Made by a program: the position numbers and the translations under genes. A DNA stretch of 45,746 bases. Source: Myxococcales bacterium. Its GTDB lineage: Bacteria; Myxococcota_A; Polyangia; Polyangiales; Polyangiaceae. Within the stretch, counting starts at the first letter, position 1. Each line of letters starts with the position of its first letter. The notes under the pieces are model-generated. The model did no database searches. It saw only the letters and a list, made by a program, of their open reading frames with translations, and was not told where the DNA came from. Shown here piece by piece: positions 18,501 through 26,724 of this stretch. The DNA lies in assembly GCA_025354825.1 (NCBI GenBank), contig JANXMC010000205.1:1-45746 (forward strand), written 5' to 3'.

Positions 18501-21431
18501 GGCGACACCTCCGAGCTCCCGACGCAGCGCTTTCGCTACCTCGACGGCGCGCCGATCAGCCGAACCATTGCCGAAGCGCGCATCCACTCGGGCCGTCCCG
18601 AGGTCGAGACCTCCGAAGTGATCCTCGATGGTCTTGCGCGGCATCGCGCCGTGTTGGTGACGGACGCGGGCGATCGGTGGGTGATGCGAGACAACGGCGT
18701 GCTCGACGCACGCGGCAACACCTGGCGGCACTTCCAGCCTCGCTTCCTCGACGCCGCCGGTCACGATGCGCCCCCGCTCTCCGCCGACGGCCCGGCGTCG
18801 ATCACGACCAACGATGCAATCGGTCGCGAGGTGGCCACTCGTTCGCAACTCGGCATCGTCACAAAGACCGCGTATGCGCCGCTCTCGACGCTGCATTGGG
18901 ACGGCGGACAGGCGACGGACGGTTCGCCGTATGAGCACACCCCGAACACCAGCCTCCACGACGGGCTCAATCGGCTCGTCAGCGCCACGTGGGTCGTGGG
19001 CGGAAAGCCCGTCTCTGCGCTCTATGCCTACGACGCTTCGGGCTCGCTTCTGTCGCAGACCGATCCCGAGGGCAACGTCGCGCGCTACGTCTACGACGGG
19101 CGCGGGCGAAGGCTCGTGGTCGATGACCCCGACGCTGGCAAGCACTCCTTCGTCTACGACCAAACGGGCAACCTCGTCGAGCATCACAAGCCCGGCGGCG
19201 CCGTGGTCCGCTACGTGTTCGATCTGCCCGGCCGCCCGGTCGCGGAAGACTGGAACGGCGATGGCGTCGCCGACGTTGCGCGCACCTACGACGTAAACCC
19301 CGCAGGCGGCGACGCGAAGGACTTCCTCGGCAAGCTCGCCTCGGTGCAAGCGCCGAGCGGTCTCATGACCCTCACCTACGACGCGCGCCAGCGCATCACC
19401 GCCGTCGAGCAGACATTCGAGGGGAAGCCCTTTCGCTCCACGACCTCCTACGACGCCCAAGACCGCGACATCCTCCACGGCTTCCCCGATGGCTCCTCCA
19501 TCGCCATGCACCGTGATCTGCGTGGCATCGTCACCAGCTATGGCCAGGCGCTGACGATTGACTACGACGCCGACGGTCAGGAGACCAAGCGCACGTTCAA
19601 CACTGGCGTCGCCACGCTCTTCGGCTACGACGCCGACCGGCGCCGTACCGACGCGCGTGCGACCGCCGCGAGCGGCGACGTCATCCACTACCTCCGCTGG
19701 AACCTCGACCCCGCCGGGCGCATCGCCTCGGTCGAGGACCATCGGCCTGGCATCGCTGCGGAGAAGGAGCGCAGCGAGAAGTACGCCTACGACAACCTCT
19801 ATCGCCTCGTCAGCGTGGAAGGCGCCTGGGGCAAGGCGAGCTGGGCCTACTCAGCATCGAGCAACGTCGTGCAGCGCACGAGCTCCGTGTCCGCCCTAGA
19901 CGCGGGCGCACTCAAGTACGGCGAGGGCGCAGGACCGCACGCGCCCACCACCGTCAAGGGCCGCGTCCTCCGCTATGACGTGCAGGGCCGTCTTCTCGAC
20001 GATGGGGAACGGAGCTTCACCTATGACGACGCGGACCACCTCGTCGGCGTGAAGACGAAGGGGGGCGCATCTGTCGAGAGCGTCTTCGATGACACCAGCC
20101 GCCGCATCGCGCGCGAGCACGGCTCCGATGGCACCGATCACGTGACTTACTTCCTCGACACATGGAGCGAGGTCCGCGACGGGCAGCTCGTTCGCTACCT
20201 CGTCCACGGTGACCGCCGCATCGCGCGGCTCGCGAGCGCCACAGGACAGACGCAGGCCGCGCTCGCTGCCGATACCGAGGGAACCAAGGCCGAAGAGCCC
20301 CCAGCAGCCCACGCCGCTCGGCTGCGCGTTCTCTCGATGAACGCGGGTTGGTTCTTCGTCTCGCTCGCGCTCATCGCTGCGCTCGGTGCCCGCTACCGGC
20401 GCCAGCTCGAGGTCGCCTTGCCCGCGGTCATCGCGGCGCTCGCTCTCAGCGTCGGGGCTTGCGGACATGGAGGCGGCCCGCCCCCTCCGCCCGATGTGCC
20501 CGACGGCACTATCCTCACGCTCTCCGAGGACGACGAGATTCTTCTCGACGACGTCGTCGGCTCCGTGAACGAGCAGGTCTCGGGCTCCGGCAAGGTCAGG
20601 GGCGAGTTCGCCGCGTACCCGTACGGGCTCGCGCGCTACGACTCGACCAGCATCGAGCGAAAGTTCGCGAACACTCCGCGCGACGTCGGCGTCGGGCTCG
20701 ACATGATGGGCGCGCGCGCCTACGCGGCCGACATTGGCGCGTGGACGCGGCCAGATCCGCTGCGCATCGAACAGCCGGAAGCGCTCGTGGGGCGCGGCCT
20801 GCCCGCAGCCAACGCGTACCTTTACGGCGACGCAGATCCCGTCTCACGAAGCGACGCGACGGGATTCGTTGCCGCCGCGCCCGCTGCTGTTCTCGGCGTC
20901 GGCGCGACAGCAATGATCACGCTCGGAGCAACCGCGCTCGTCGTGTGGGGCGTGCATGAGGCCGCAGAGGCTCATTCAGCGGCAGCCGCGCCGAGCTTCG
21001 AGTCTCTCTCGCGAGATCTCGTCCTTAGCATCGGCACCGCTGCGTCGGATGTCGTACTCTGGGCGAAAAAGAAGGACGAGCAGAAGGTCACGCCGCCAAA
21101 GCTCGGTCAACCTGGCGGCCCGAAGGTCGGCTCGAAGGGCGGCAAGGGACGAGGCAAGGCCTTCGACGGCAAGACGAAAGGGGAAGGGTACGAGGAATCG
21201 GACGGCCGGTGCGTATTCTGCGGCGTCAAGACGAAGCAAGGGGGGAAGTCCACCCCTCGCAAGTCGGAGGGCGACCATGCGATTCCCAAGTCACGCGGTG
21301 GCAACAATACGATCGACAATCTTCAGAACACCTGCCGCACTTGCAATCGCCGAAAGGGCCGGATGACCACCGAGGAGTTCATCGACAGCGGCAAGATCGG
21401 GACGGGCGGTTGGGGCGGTAAGAACAAGTAG
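15522..21431 (+). CDS. TcB/TcC-like SpvB-RHS shell protein with C-terminal HNH nuclease toxin, 1969 aa
   Basis: Secreted polymorphic toxin. The ATG at 15522 follows GAGG and gives a signal peptide (MKRLLLAAASAATVSLCLATA). In order: SpvB-type domain (about 30-300), FG-GAP/VCBS-like Ca-binding repeats (LADLNGDGLPDLL and similar, about 330-620), a TcB-middle-like region (ERTFVGFGG), then YD/RHS repeats to about 1600. The RHS core end (MGARAY..DIGAWTRPDPL to DATGF) ends at residue 1782, the usual autocleavage zone. The released part (1783-1969) has a hydrophobic stretch and an HNH nuclease with CxxC (1897-1900), GDHAIPKSRGG (His1919) and CRTCN. An unusual insert at about 1606-1660 has two hydrophobic helices and a lipobox-like GACGHGGG (Cys1647). 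A DUF4262 immunity gene follows 14 bases downstream. Confidence 0.92.
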   Translation: MKRLLLAAASAATVSLCLATASAGGGVQPTRMSLPKGPGSIEGLGKNFVPSLASGTASYGFDIAVPPGSNGFQPSLSLDYDSGGGVTELGMGFRLGGVPALRRRVENGLPRFDASDVFELVGMGIPCDLLEISPGTFRPQYESGAFVRVQRAADGKSWEARDKSGFTYRFGGDGFTEAEGDYVATYLLREQRDLHGHVISYAWDTSSGHALLTKVTYNDFNPEARNEVLFDYETRTDVHTFFNLGIKQTIGKRLKSVIVQHGGALVRRYDIGYGTSAHSRIASVTLTGRDGVSKLPSATLQYAEATFATDGQIVVMKTPPGRSPADPNVDLADLNGDGLPDLLVTKAGAFRSYLNHDGTSWKAGVDWAPSDSPSLELASVGVQLADVDADGALDLLAKSGTSSFRYLPGKSDTAFGAAVTLGHAPNFSFEDPDTRLADMDGDRRADVLITAASGDLYVGYNVGGKDWAEPLDVGAVDPKQPLRFSDGGHTQLCDLNGDRVEDFCYLRSESLAYWLGRGRGKFEAPVTATGVPSWDPSSPWELHDLDGDGWVDLVHVGVSQVDVRLASAAGVFGDTKTIAKTPTKGPATTVRFADMNGSGTTDIVWIDVSSSADGAWQYLEVFPQGRAGLLTKVDNGYGKTLSITYGTASHDAAVARDASAPWATRMNIAMPVVAKVAIDDGLGDPSIVTTYLYKDGTFSPRERTFVGFGGGIETQLGDEHTPTLVNESTFDVGLDFRELRGVVLSSESRDTSGTIFSRSLDSYVRRFLETAADGRKVEYAFKSAERVLHVEGTDLAKARTTLTEWDHDNLGNVISEKTWGEVVGDDKLAGNDEAITIRTFANNTTDWIFGRIAGEELQDAKGARLRLTRHYYDGDAFVGLPLGQVGRGNLTRSEAWVGPEGEKFEMVDGSKFDADGHVVDMVDARGAHRRFGWSASDHTTITTESVETGTQTLTALASFDSAFGLITSFTAYNGAVSTFDYDAFGRIASVVRPGDTSELPTQRFRYLDGAPISRTIAEARIHSGRPEVETSEVILDGLARHRAVLVTDAGDRWVMRDNGVLDARGNTWRHFQPRFLDAAGHDAPPLSADGPASITTNDAIGREVATRSQLGIVTKTAYAPLSTLHWDGGQATDGSPYEHTPNTSLHDGLNRLVSATWVVGGKPVSALYAYDASGSLLSQTDPEGNVARYVYDGRGRRLVVDDPDAGKHSFVYDQTGNLVEHHKPGGAVVRYVFDLPGRPVAEDWNGDGVADVARTYDVNPAGGDAKDFLGKLASVQAPSGLMTLTYDARQRITAVEQTFEGKPFRSTTSYDAQDRDILHGFPDGSSIAMHRDLRGIVTSYGQALTIDYDADGQETKRTFNTGVATLFGYDADRRRTDARATAASGDVIHYLRWNLDPAGRIASVEDHRPGIAAEKERSEKYAYDNLYRLVSVEGAWGKASWAYSASSNVVQRTSSVSALDAGALKYGEGAGPHAPTTVKGRVLRYDVQGRLLDDGERSFTYDDADHLVGVKTKGGASVESVFDDTSRRIAREHGSDGTDHVTYFLDTWSEVRDGQLVRYLVHGDRRIARLASATGQTQAALAADTEGTKAEEPPAAHAARLRVLSMNAGWFFVSLALIAALGARYRRQLEVALPAVIAALALSVGACGHGGGPPPPPDVPDGTILTLSEDDEILLDDVVGSVNEQVSGSGKVRGEFAAYPYGLARYDSTSIERKFANTPRDVGVGLDMMGARAYAADIGAWTRPDPLRIEQPEALVGRGLPAANAYLYGDADPVSRSDATGFVAAAPAAVLGVGATAMITLGATALVVWGVHEAAEAHSAAAAPSFESLSRDLVLSIGTAASDVVLWAKKKDEQKVTPPKLGQPGGPKVGSKGGKGRGKAFDGKTKGEGYEESDGRCVFCGVKTKQGGKSTPRKSEGDHAIPKSRGGNNTIDNLQNTCRTCNRRKGRMTTEEFIDSGKIGTGGWGGKNK

Positions 21432-21445
21432 AAAGGAAGAGAGCG

Positions 21446-21916
21446 ATGTCGCGCGCATTGGATGAGGCTCAAGGACGGGCTGAGAAGAAGATCCTCGCAG
21501 ATGTTCAGAAGCACGGTTGGCACGTCATCTACGTCGCTGAGGACGATTCGGGGCCGGGATATGCGTTCACAATCGGCTTGGCCGATACTTTCAAGCACCC
21601 CGAGCTAGTGATGGTGGGCCAGTCGCAGGAATTGCTCCACGTCGTCCTGAACAACATCGGCTCGGACATCCGTGGCGGCTCCGCGCTACGCCCCGGTGAG
21701 ACGACACGTAGCGCGCTCGACGATCTAGACTGCGCCGTTCTGGAGGTAACCGCAGCCAATCGCGAAGAATGGCTCGGCCTCGCAGTTTGGTGGCACCGGG
21801 GCGTCGACTTCAGGGCGCTCCAGATCGTCTGGCCTGACAAGCAGAATCGCTTGCCGTGGTCTGGGATGGCCAAGGACTCGCTGAGCCGGCAACCTCTCCT
21901 CGGGCCGCAACGATGA
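21446..21916 (+). CDS. DUF4262-type immunity protein, 156 aa
   Basis: Residues 15-135 carry the DUF4262 pattern: GWHVIYVAED..GPGYAFTIGL and HPELVMVG, then a C-terminal VWPDKQNRLPW. This family is known from polymorphic-toxin loci as immunity proteins. Its position 14 bases after the HNH-toxin stop, on the same strand, supports the role of neutralising that nuclease. A purine-rich ribosome-binding site (AAAGGAAGAGAG) sits between the two genes. No signal peptide or membrane segment is seen, so it is cytosolic, where self-intoxication would occur. Binding to the toxin is inferred from context. Confidence 0.85.
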   Translation: MSRALDEAQGRAEKKILADVQKHGWHVIYVAEDDSGPGYAFTIGLADTFKHPELVMVGQSQELLHVVLNNIGSDIRGGSALRPGETTRSALDDLDCAVLEVTAANREEWLGLAVWWHRGVDFRALQIVWPDKQNRLPWSGMAKDSLSRQPLLGPQR

Positions 21917-22031
21917 GCGATTCCGTCCCGACCAATGTTGGAAGCGGCAGCGTTGGCCCACAGGTGGTCCACCAGCGAGGCTAAGGGGCTGAAAGTACAG
22001 GTTTCCCGACAGTCCTACGGAACCAGTTGTC

Positions 22032-22058
22032 GGAAGTTCGAATCTTCCTGGGCGCGCA
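22032..22058 (+). other. tRNA 3'-end-like fragment (candidate attachment-site core)
   Basis: The sequence forms a perfect T arm: GGAAG (22032-22036), loop TTCGAAT (22037-22043) and CTTCC (22044-22048). TGGGCGC follows as a possible acceptor 3' strand and then GCA. I could not fold a complete tRNA: no matching 5' acceptor strand (GCGCCCA) or convincing anticodon arm occurs within about 90 bases upstream. It lies six bases from the stop of the integrase pseudogene, as expected for an att core in the 3' end of a tRNA gene. Confidence 0.5.
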
Positions 22059-22063
22059 GAGTT

Positions 22064-23019
22064 TCAGAGACTGGTGCTGGCGGCCGTTACCACGCTGTTA
22101 CCACCGCCGAGCAAAGCGACCGCCTCGCGGAGGTCGATCTCGGTGGTGTGCGCGTAGCGCTGGGTCACCGTCAAGCTGTGATGGCCAGCGAGACGCTGCA
22201 CGACGTTCGCGCCCACCCCGCGACGAAAGAGCGTCGTCACGAAGTGGTGACGGAGCGCGTGCACTTTCCAGCCGCTGACACCAGCACGCACCTGCGCGCG
22301 CTCGAGCGCGTCGTAGATGCTGTTCTGGGACAGCGGCTCGCCGAGGCGGGTGCGACACACGTGGGCTCGTGGGTCGCTCGTCCCACAGCCGAAGGCTGCG
22401 ACCAGATGAGGTCGCAACGCGTCGGCGATCGGGACGACGCGCTCGTGGCCGGACTTCGGCGCAGAGATCTTCCCATGGCATCGGTTCTCTCGAATGGTGA
22501 GGAGACCGACGCGTAGGTCGACGTCGCAGCGACGAAGCCCGCGAATCTCTCCGGCACGAAGACCGGCATGGACCGCGAGCGCGAGTGCAACGCGTTGATG
22601 CGCACGAGACGCCGCGATCACGCGATCGACCTCCTCGGTCGCAGGAACCTTCGCGACCTTGTGCCCGAGCTTCAGCAACTTCGGAAGATCGGGCATGGCC
22701 GGAAGGAACTCCGCGACCAGGGCAGCGCGCAGGATGCTTCGCACGAGCACTTGATGGTTGCGACGAAAGGCCAGACTGACCTTCGCCTTGGCGAGAGTCG
22801 CGTCGAGCTCGGTGAGTGCCGGTTGCTCCATCGCCGAAGCCGTGGCCCGTCGAGGATCGCGTCGTAGCCGACCCGCGTCGAAGGCTTCAACGTCGGCGCC
22901 AGGTTCTCGCGGTGATACTCCCTGCGGGTTTGGCCGATGACAAGGGCGCAACTACGGACGTCTCCGTGTCGACCCTCGGGTAGCCTCACTTCCGTCCGAC
23001 GAGACCGCAGCGACGACAT
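22064..23019 (-). pseudogene. Tyrosine recombinase/integrase, frameshifted
   Basis: The C-terminal catalytic domain is complete: HAGLRAGEIRGLR (catalytic Arg), SAPKSGHERVV (Lys), HALRHHF (His-x-x-Arg), GHHSLTVTQRYAH (His and nucleophile Tyr). The core-binding N-terminus (YHRENLAPTLKPSTRVGYDAIL, then DGPRLRRW) is in another frame, reached from an ATG at 23019. The homology passes to the second frame at EQPALTELDATLAKAK around 22825-22850, so a one- or two-base indel splits the gene. The restored protein would be about 315 residues, normal for a phage or island integrase. It abuts a tRNA 3'-end-like fragment. A sequencing error or programmed shift is possible, but decay after integration is more likely. 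Confidence 0.8.
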
Positions 23020-23127
23020 GGCCAAGCCGACCAAACTCACGACCACCGGCCACAGACGGTCGGACGTCCACTTTGCGAACATCGATCAAGATCTCGACTC
23101 CCCTCGCGGTCTAGCGCGGGCGGGTGC

Positions 23128-26100
23128 GTGCCGACACACCGACACTTCGACTCGAAAAGGACAGTCCGCGTGACGCCGGACACATATCTCGAGACGCCTT
23201 TCGAGCGCGTTCGCGTGCTCCTTCGTCGTGACGTCGTCGGCGCCGCGCCGCCCTCGATGCCGCTGATCTTCGTCGCCAAGGCGCTCGATCGATGGCTGAC
23301 CGAGCCGCGCTCCCTTCGCGTGCTTGCCGACGTGGCTGCCGAGTTGTTGCCGGGGCGGTTGCCATTCGTGACCTACGACGACGTCGTCGGCGTGACTCGG
23401 CTTCGTGGCGCGCTCCTCGACGCGGCCGAGATCGGCAGCCTGCTATTCATCGCTGAAAGCATCGCCGCTCCCTCGACGATCCCCGACCTCATCGGAGACG
23501 CGAGCGGCCTTCCGAAGGACGCGCCGCCTCCCCCGCCGTTCGAGCAACCCGAAGCGACGACTTGGTTCGAGCTGACGGTGGTCGACGAGATCGGCAAGCC
23601 GTTCGACAACCTCGAGATCGTCGTCACCGTCGATGGCAAGCCGCGCAAGCTGGTGACGAACGGCGCAGGCAACGTCCGCGTCGACGACGCTCGCAGCTCC
23701 TTCGCTTCCGCCCAATTCGTCAGCCTGGCGACGGTTCGAAAGAAGCTCCGCGCGCGAAAGCTTCCACCCGGCGACCATCCGCTGCCGAGCGGAGAGAACG
23801 TCCGCGTGGAAGACGTTCGAGACGACATCGTCAGCGTACCGCTCGAATCCGAGAAGCCACTGCTGCTCGTGATCCGCCGTCAGCACCTTCGCGTTCGGCT
23901 GATAGGGATGCACTTCGACACCAACAAGTCGTTCATGCGGAAGACAGCGATTCCGGGCATTCGTCGCGTCGTCCGCGAGTACGCCGAGCTCGGCTCGGGG
24001 AACTTGCTCGTGGTCGGACACACGGACACGGTCGCGGAGGAGCACTACAACCTCGACCTCTCGGTCGAGCGCGCCGAGGCGATCAAGGCGTACGTGAAGA
24101 ACGACGTCCCCGGCTGGGAGAAATGGTTCCTCGATACGGTATTTCCCGACAAGAAGAAGTGGGGCGATCTGGAGATCACGCACATGATCTCGGCGCTTCC
24201 GTGCGAGCAGAACGTGCGCGGATTTCAGCAGTGGAGCAACGCCAACCGGCCCAAGGGGCAACACCTCGACGAAGACGGGAAGCTCGGTCCGAAGTCGCGC
24301 CACGAGCTCATCAGGGCGTACATGGAGCTCGAGGAGACGACGCTACCGCCGACCGTCGGTGTCGAGATTCACGGCTGCGGGGAGTATTTCCCGGTGACCG
24401 AGGACAAGGGCGACGGCGTCGAGTCGGAGGAGAATCGGCGGGTCGAGCTGTTTTGCTTCGACGACGAGATTCAGCCTCCCGTGCCCGGAAAGAAGGCGAA
24501 GAAGGGGGAGCCGGAGTATCCGCAGTGGAAGTCACAGGTGACGGAGAGTATCGACGTCGACGCGGAGGGCGCGCTGAGAATCGCGGTCGCTGCTTCCGAT
24601 GAGACCTCGACCACGCTCACGGCATGCGATCTGAACGAGGTAGTCGTTCGCGCATGGAACGAGTCGCAAGCCGAACGTCAAGGGCAGACGTTACTCTTCG
24701 AGCTCGAGCTAGCTCAGCTGCCGGCGACGACGCAGCTTCGCCTCGAGCAGTGGCAATACACGGCCGATCACGGAATACCTTTTCGTCCGCTAGAGGTCGC
24801 TGCTGCGCTGCGAAAAGGCGACGCCGCCAAGGCCGCCTCGCTCATCTACGGGACAGAATCGGGCGCCGACGACGCGATACCCGCAACCACGGGCGGCAAC
24901 GTCCTCGCCGACGCGGGCCCGTCCGGAGGGGGCAAGGTCCTGAAAACGTCCCCGGTAACAAGTGCCTCCAAACACCAGCTCGTCGTGGTCTTAGATGGCG
25001 CGTGGAACGTCGATATCAAGAATCGATTGGTCAAGAAGCTCGAGGTCTCGCTCGACGGCGCGATGTCGCTCGACACCGGGTCTCTCACAGTGGGTAGCTT
25101 CGCCATCAAGCCCCCGACGCCCGGCAGCCCCACGGTCGCAAGGTTGCTCATCGAGATTCCCGATGTGGGTAGTGCCAAGATCTTGCATATCGAGCATGAG
25201 CTGTCATTCGAGGTTCTAGCATCAGGAGAAGGCGTCATAGGAACAGCCCTCCATCCGCGTCTGCGCTCTACCGGTGTCACCTCCACGAGCAAGAGCGTGA
25301 ACTGGACCGTCGTTCTCGATCTCTCGTTTCTCAACGTATCGTCGCGCGCGCTGCGAACCAACAACACTTACAAGAACAGAATTCACCGAAATATCAACGC
25401 ACGCCCGGACATGAAATCAGCGTGCTTTGTTCTCGAGGATCCACGTAAGCCAGGCGAGTCTCCATTGACCTGGATCCTGACCGTTCCTAGAAAAGAGTTG
25501 CGAGCGCGAGATCTCTCCCATTTGCTCGTATTCTTCCAGAACGAAGCAAACAACCCTTTGGGGATCGATTGCGACACTGCTGAGCTCGGCAACATATCTC
25601 GCACGCTGTTGCAGCCCGTGCCGCCAACGGACGAACACGAGGTCTTCGCCGGTCGGGAGTGGAAGCATCACTCCGAGCAGGGAGCGTACTGGATCGAAAA
25701 CCGCAGCCGCGTGGAAAACACGACAGATCCATTCAAGCTCGACGTTGAACCGGTCAGTTATGCCGAGTATCCACGCTGCAATTGGGCGAAGCAGCTCGAG
25801 GCGTCTGGCGCCGACATGGCTCTCGTGATGCCTGAGACTAGCGTGAAGGGCTTGAGAGTACGCACCTTCGGGGAGGTCTTCGGCAAATCCGCTACCCAAG
25901 CGCATGCCGCGTTCCTTCGTATGCTGCACGCCGTATGGGCGGACACGCCGGCGCCGCGCGGCGATGCCCCGCAGCTGACGACGCTGATGGCGGCCGGCTG
26001 GAGTTCTGGCATGAACACACTGTTCCAGTGGTTCGCGACTGATACCAAAGACCGTCTCGATGCCATGATCTGCTTCGACGCCGTGGCTGCTTCCGCGGAC

Positions 26101-26724
26101 AAGGAGGGCAACGCGACACCGAAGGCCTTTCCCGGCGGGCTCGCCATCTCCGAATGGCTCAAGCGTAGCCCGCGACGCCGTGTTGCCTTCGTCAGTGGGC
26201 ACTACAGTCAATTCGCTGCGGACGCGGCGAAGACATTTCTCGACGAGCATGGCCAGGGCAAGCGGGTGCTGTTGCACGCTCCTTCGACCGAGTCATTCTG
26301 GTACGACGATGCAGATTACGTTCGGGCTCACATGAACGAAAGCTTTCCCAAGCTCACGAAAGGGCTGCCGCCGGGTTTGAGATGCCTTGCGAGCACGACG
26401 GGCGCGCACGCCCACAGTACGTTCTCCATGACGCTGTGCTTGTCTCCAGATCCAGCGAAGACCTCCAGTCCGACGACGGCTGCTCACCTCGTCCCGCACC
26501 TCGCCGAGCACGAAGCAGCACTGTTCATGCGACTTCATACGAGTAACGGCGATACGCTCGAGCAGCAGTTTCACAACACGGTGAAGGGCCTACTCGAAAC
26601 GGGGGACGCTGACGAAAAGGAGCGCGCGGCGAAAATTCGTCATGCCTGGTCCGTGGCGGGAATCGAGGGCCGCGGCTATCTCGATTTGGTGCTTCGCGCT
26701 GCCAAGGCCGCGGGACTCCTGTGA
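23128..26724 (+). CDS. Putative T6SS effector: OmpA/peptidoglycan-binding plus GxSxG hydrolase-like protein, 1198 aa
   Basis: Large protein with no signal peptide. Residues ~150-240 form a beta-rich (Ig-like) segment. Residues ~255-450 are an OmpA-type domain (FDTNKSFM, VVGHTDTVAEEHYNLDLS, ENRRVELFCFD) split by an inserted peptidoglycan-binding-type module (FQQWSN...DGKLGPKSRHELI), a layout known near VgrG genes. After a beta-rich middle, the C-terminal ~350 residues look like an alpha/beta hydrolase with GWSSG (957-961, nucleophile Ser959). Candidate acid and His residues lie in MICFDAV and GAHAHST, but this triad is a guess. The start is GTG at 23128; another in-frame GTG lies at 23170. The GTGA overlap with the next gene shows coupling. 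Delivery by the VgrG encoded on the opposite strand is inference. Confidence 0.75.
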   Translation: MPTHRHFDSKRTVRVTPDTYLETPFERVRVLLRRDVVGAAPPSMPLIFVAKALDRWLTEPRSLRVLADVAAELLPGRLPFVTYDDVVGVTRLRGALLDAAEIGSLLFIAESIAAPSTIPDLIGDASGLPKDAPPPPPFEQPEATTWFELTVVDEIGKPFDNLEIVVTVDGKPRKLVTNGAGNVRVDDARSSFASAQFVSLATVRKKLRARKLPPGDHPLPSGENVRVEDVRDDIVSVPLESEKPLLLVIRRQHLRVRLIGMHFDTNKSFMRKTAIPGIRRVVREYAELGSGNLLVVGHTDTVAEEHYNLDLSVERAEAIKAYVKNDVPGWEKWFLDTVFPDKKKWGDLEITHMISALPCEQNVRGFQQWSNANRPKGQHLDEDGKLGPKSRHELIRAYMELEETTLPPTVGVEIHGCGEYFPVTEDKGDGVESEENRRVELFCFDDEIQPPVPGKKAKKGEPEYPQWKSQVTESIDVDAEGALRIAVAASDETSTTLTACDLNEVVVRAWNESQAERQGQTLLFELELAQLPATTQLRLEQWQYTADHGIPFRPLEVAAALRKGDAAKAASLIYGTESGADDAIPATTGGNVLADAGPSGGGKVLKTSPVTSASKHQLVVVLDGAWNVDIKNRLVKKLEVSLDGAMSLDTGSLTVGSFAIKPPTPGSPTVARLLIEIPDVGSAKILHIEHELSFEVLASGEGVIGTALHPRLRSTGVTSTSKSVNWTVVLDLSFLNVSSRALRTNNTYKNRIHRNINARPDMKSACFVLEDPRKPGESPLTWILTVPRKELRARDLSHLLVFFQNEANNPLGIDCDTAELGNISRTLLQPVPPTDEHEVFAGREWKHHSEQGAYWIENRSRVENTTDPFKLDVEPVSYAEYPRCNWAKQLEASGADMALVMPETSVKGLRVRTFGEVFGKSATQAHAAFLRMLHAVWADTPAPRGDAPQLTTLMAAGWSSGMNTLFQWFATDTKDRLDAMICFDAVAASADKEGNATPKAFPGGLAISEWLKRSPRRRVAFVSGHYSQFAADAAKTFLDEHGQGKRVLLHAPSTESFWYDDADYVRAHMNESFPKLTKGLPPGLRCLASTTGAHAHSTFSMTLCLSPDPAKTSSPTTAAHLVPHLAEHEAALFMRLHTSNGDTLEQQFHNTVKGLLETGDADEKERAAKIRHAWSVAGIEGRGYLDLVLRAAKAAGLL

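Noticed and set aside
17616..19742. A 708-codon frame antisense to the RHS gene.
   Set aside because: Same codon-bias artefact; composition is low-complexity and no family is visible, while the sense strand has clear RHS repeats.
21940..22058. A complete tRNA gene upstream of the integrase.
   Set aside because: Only the T arm and a possible acceptor 3' strand fit. No 5' acceptor strand or proper anticodon arm could be placed; the CCGACA/TGTCGG inverted repeat (22006-22033) conflicts with a tRNA fold.
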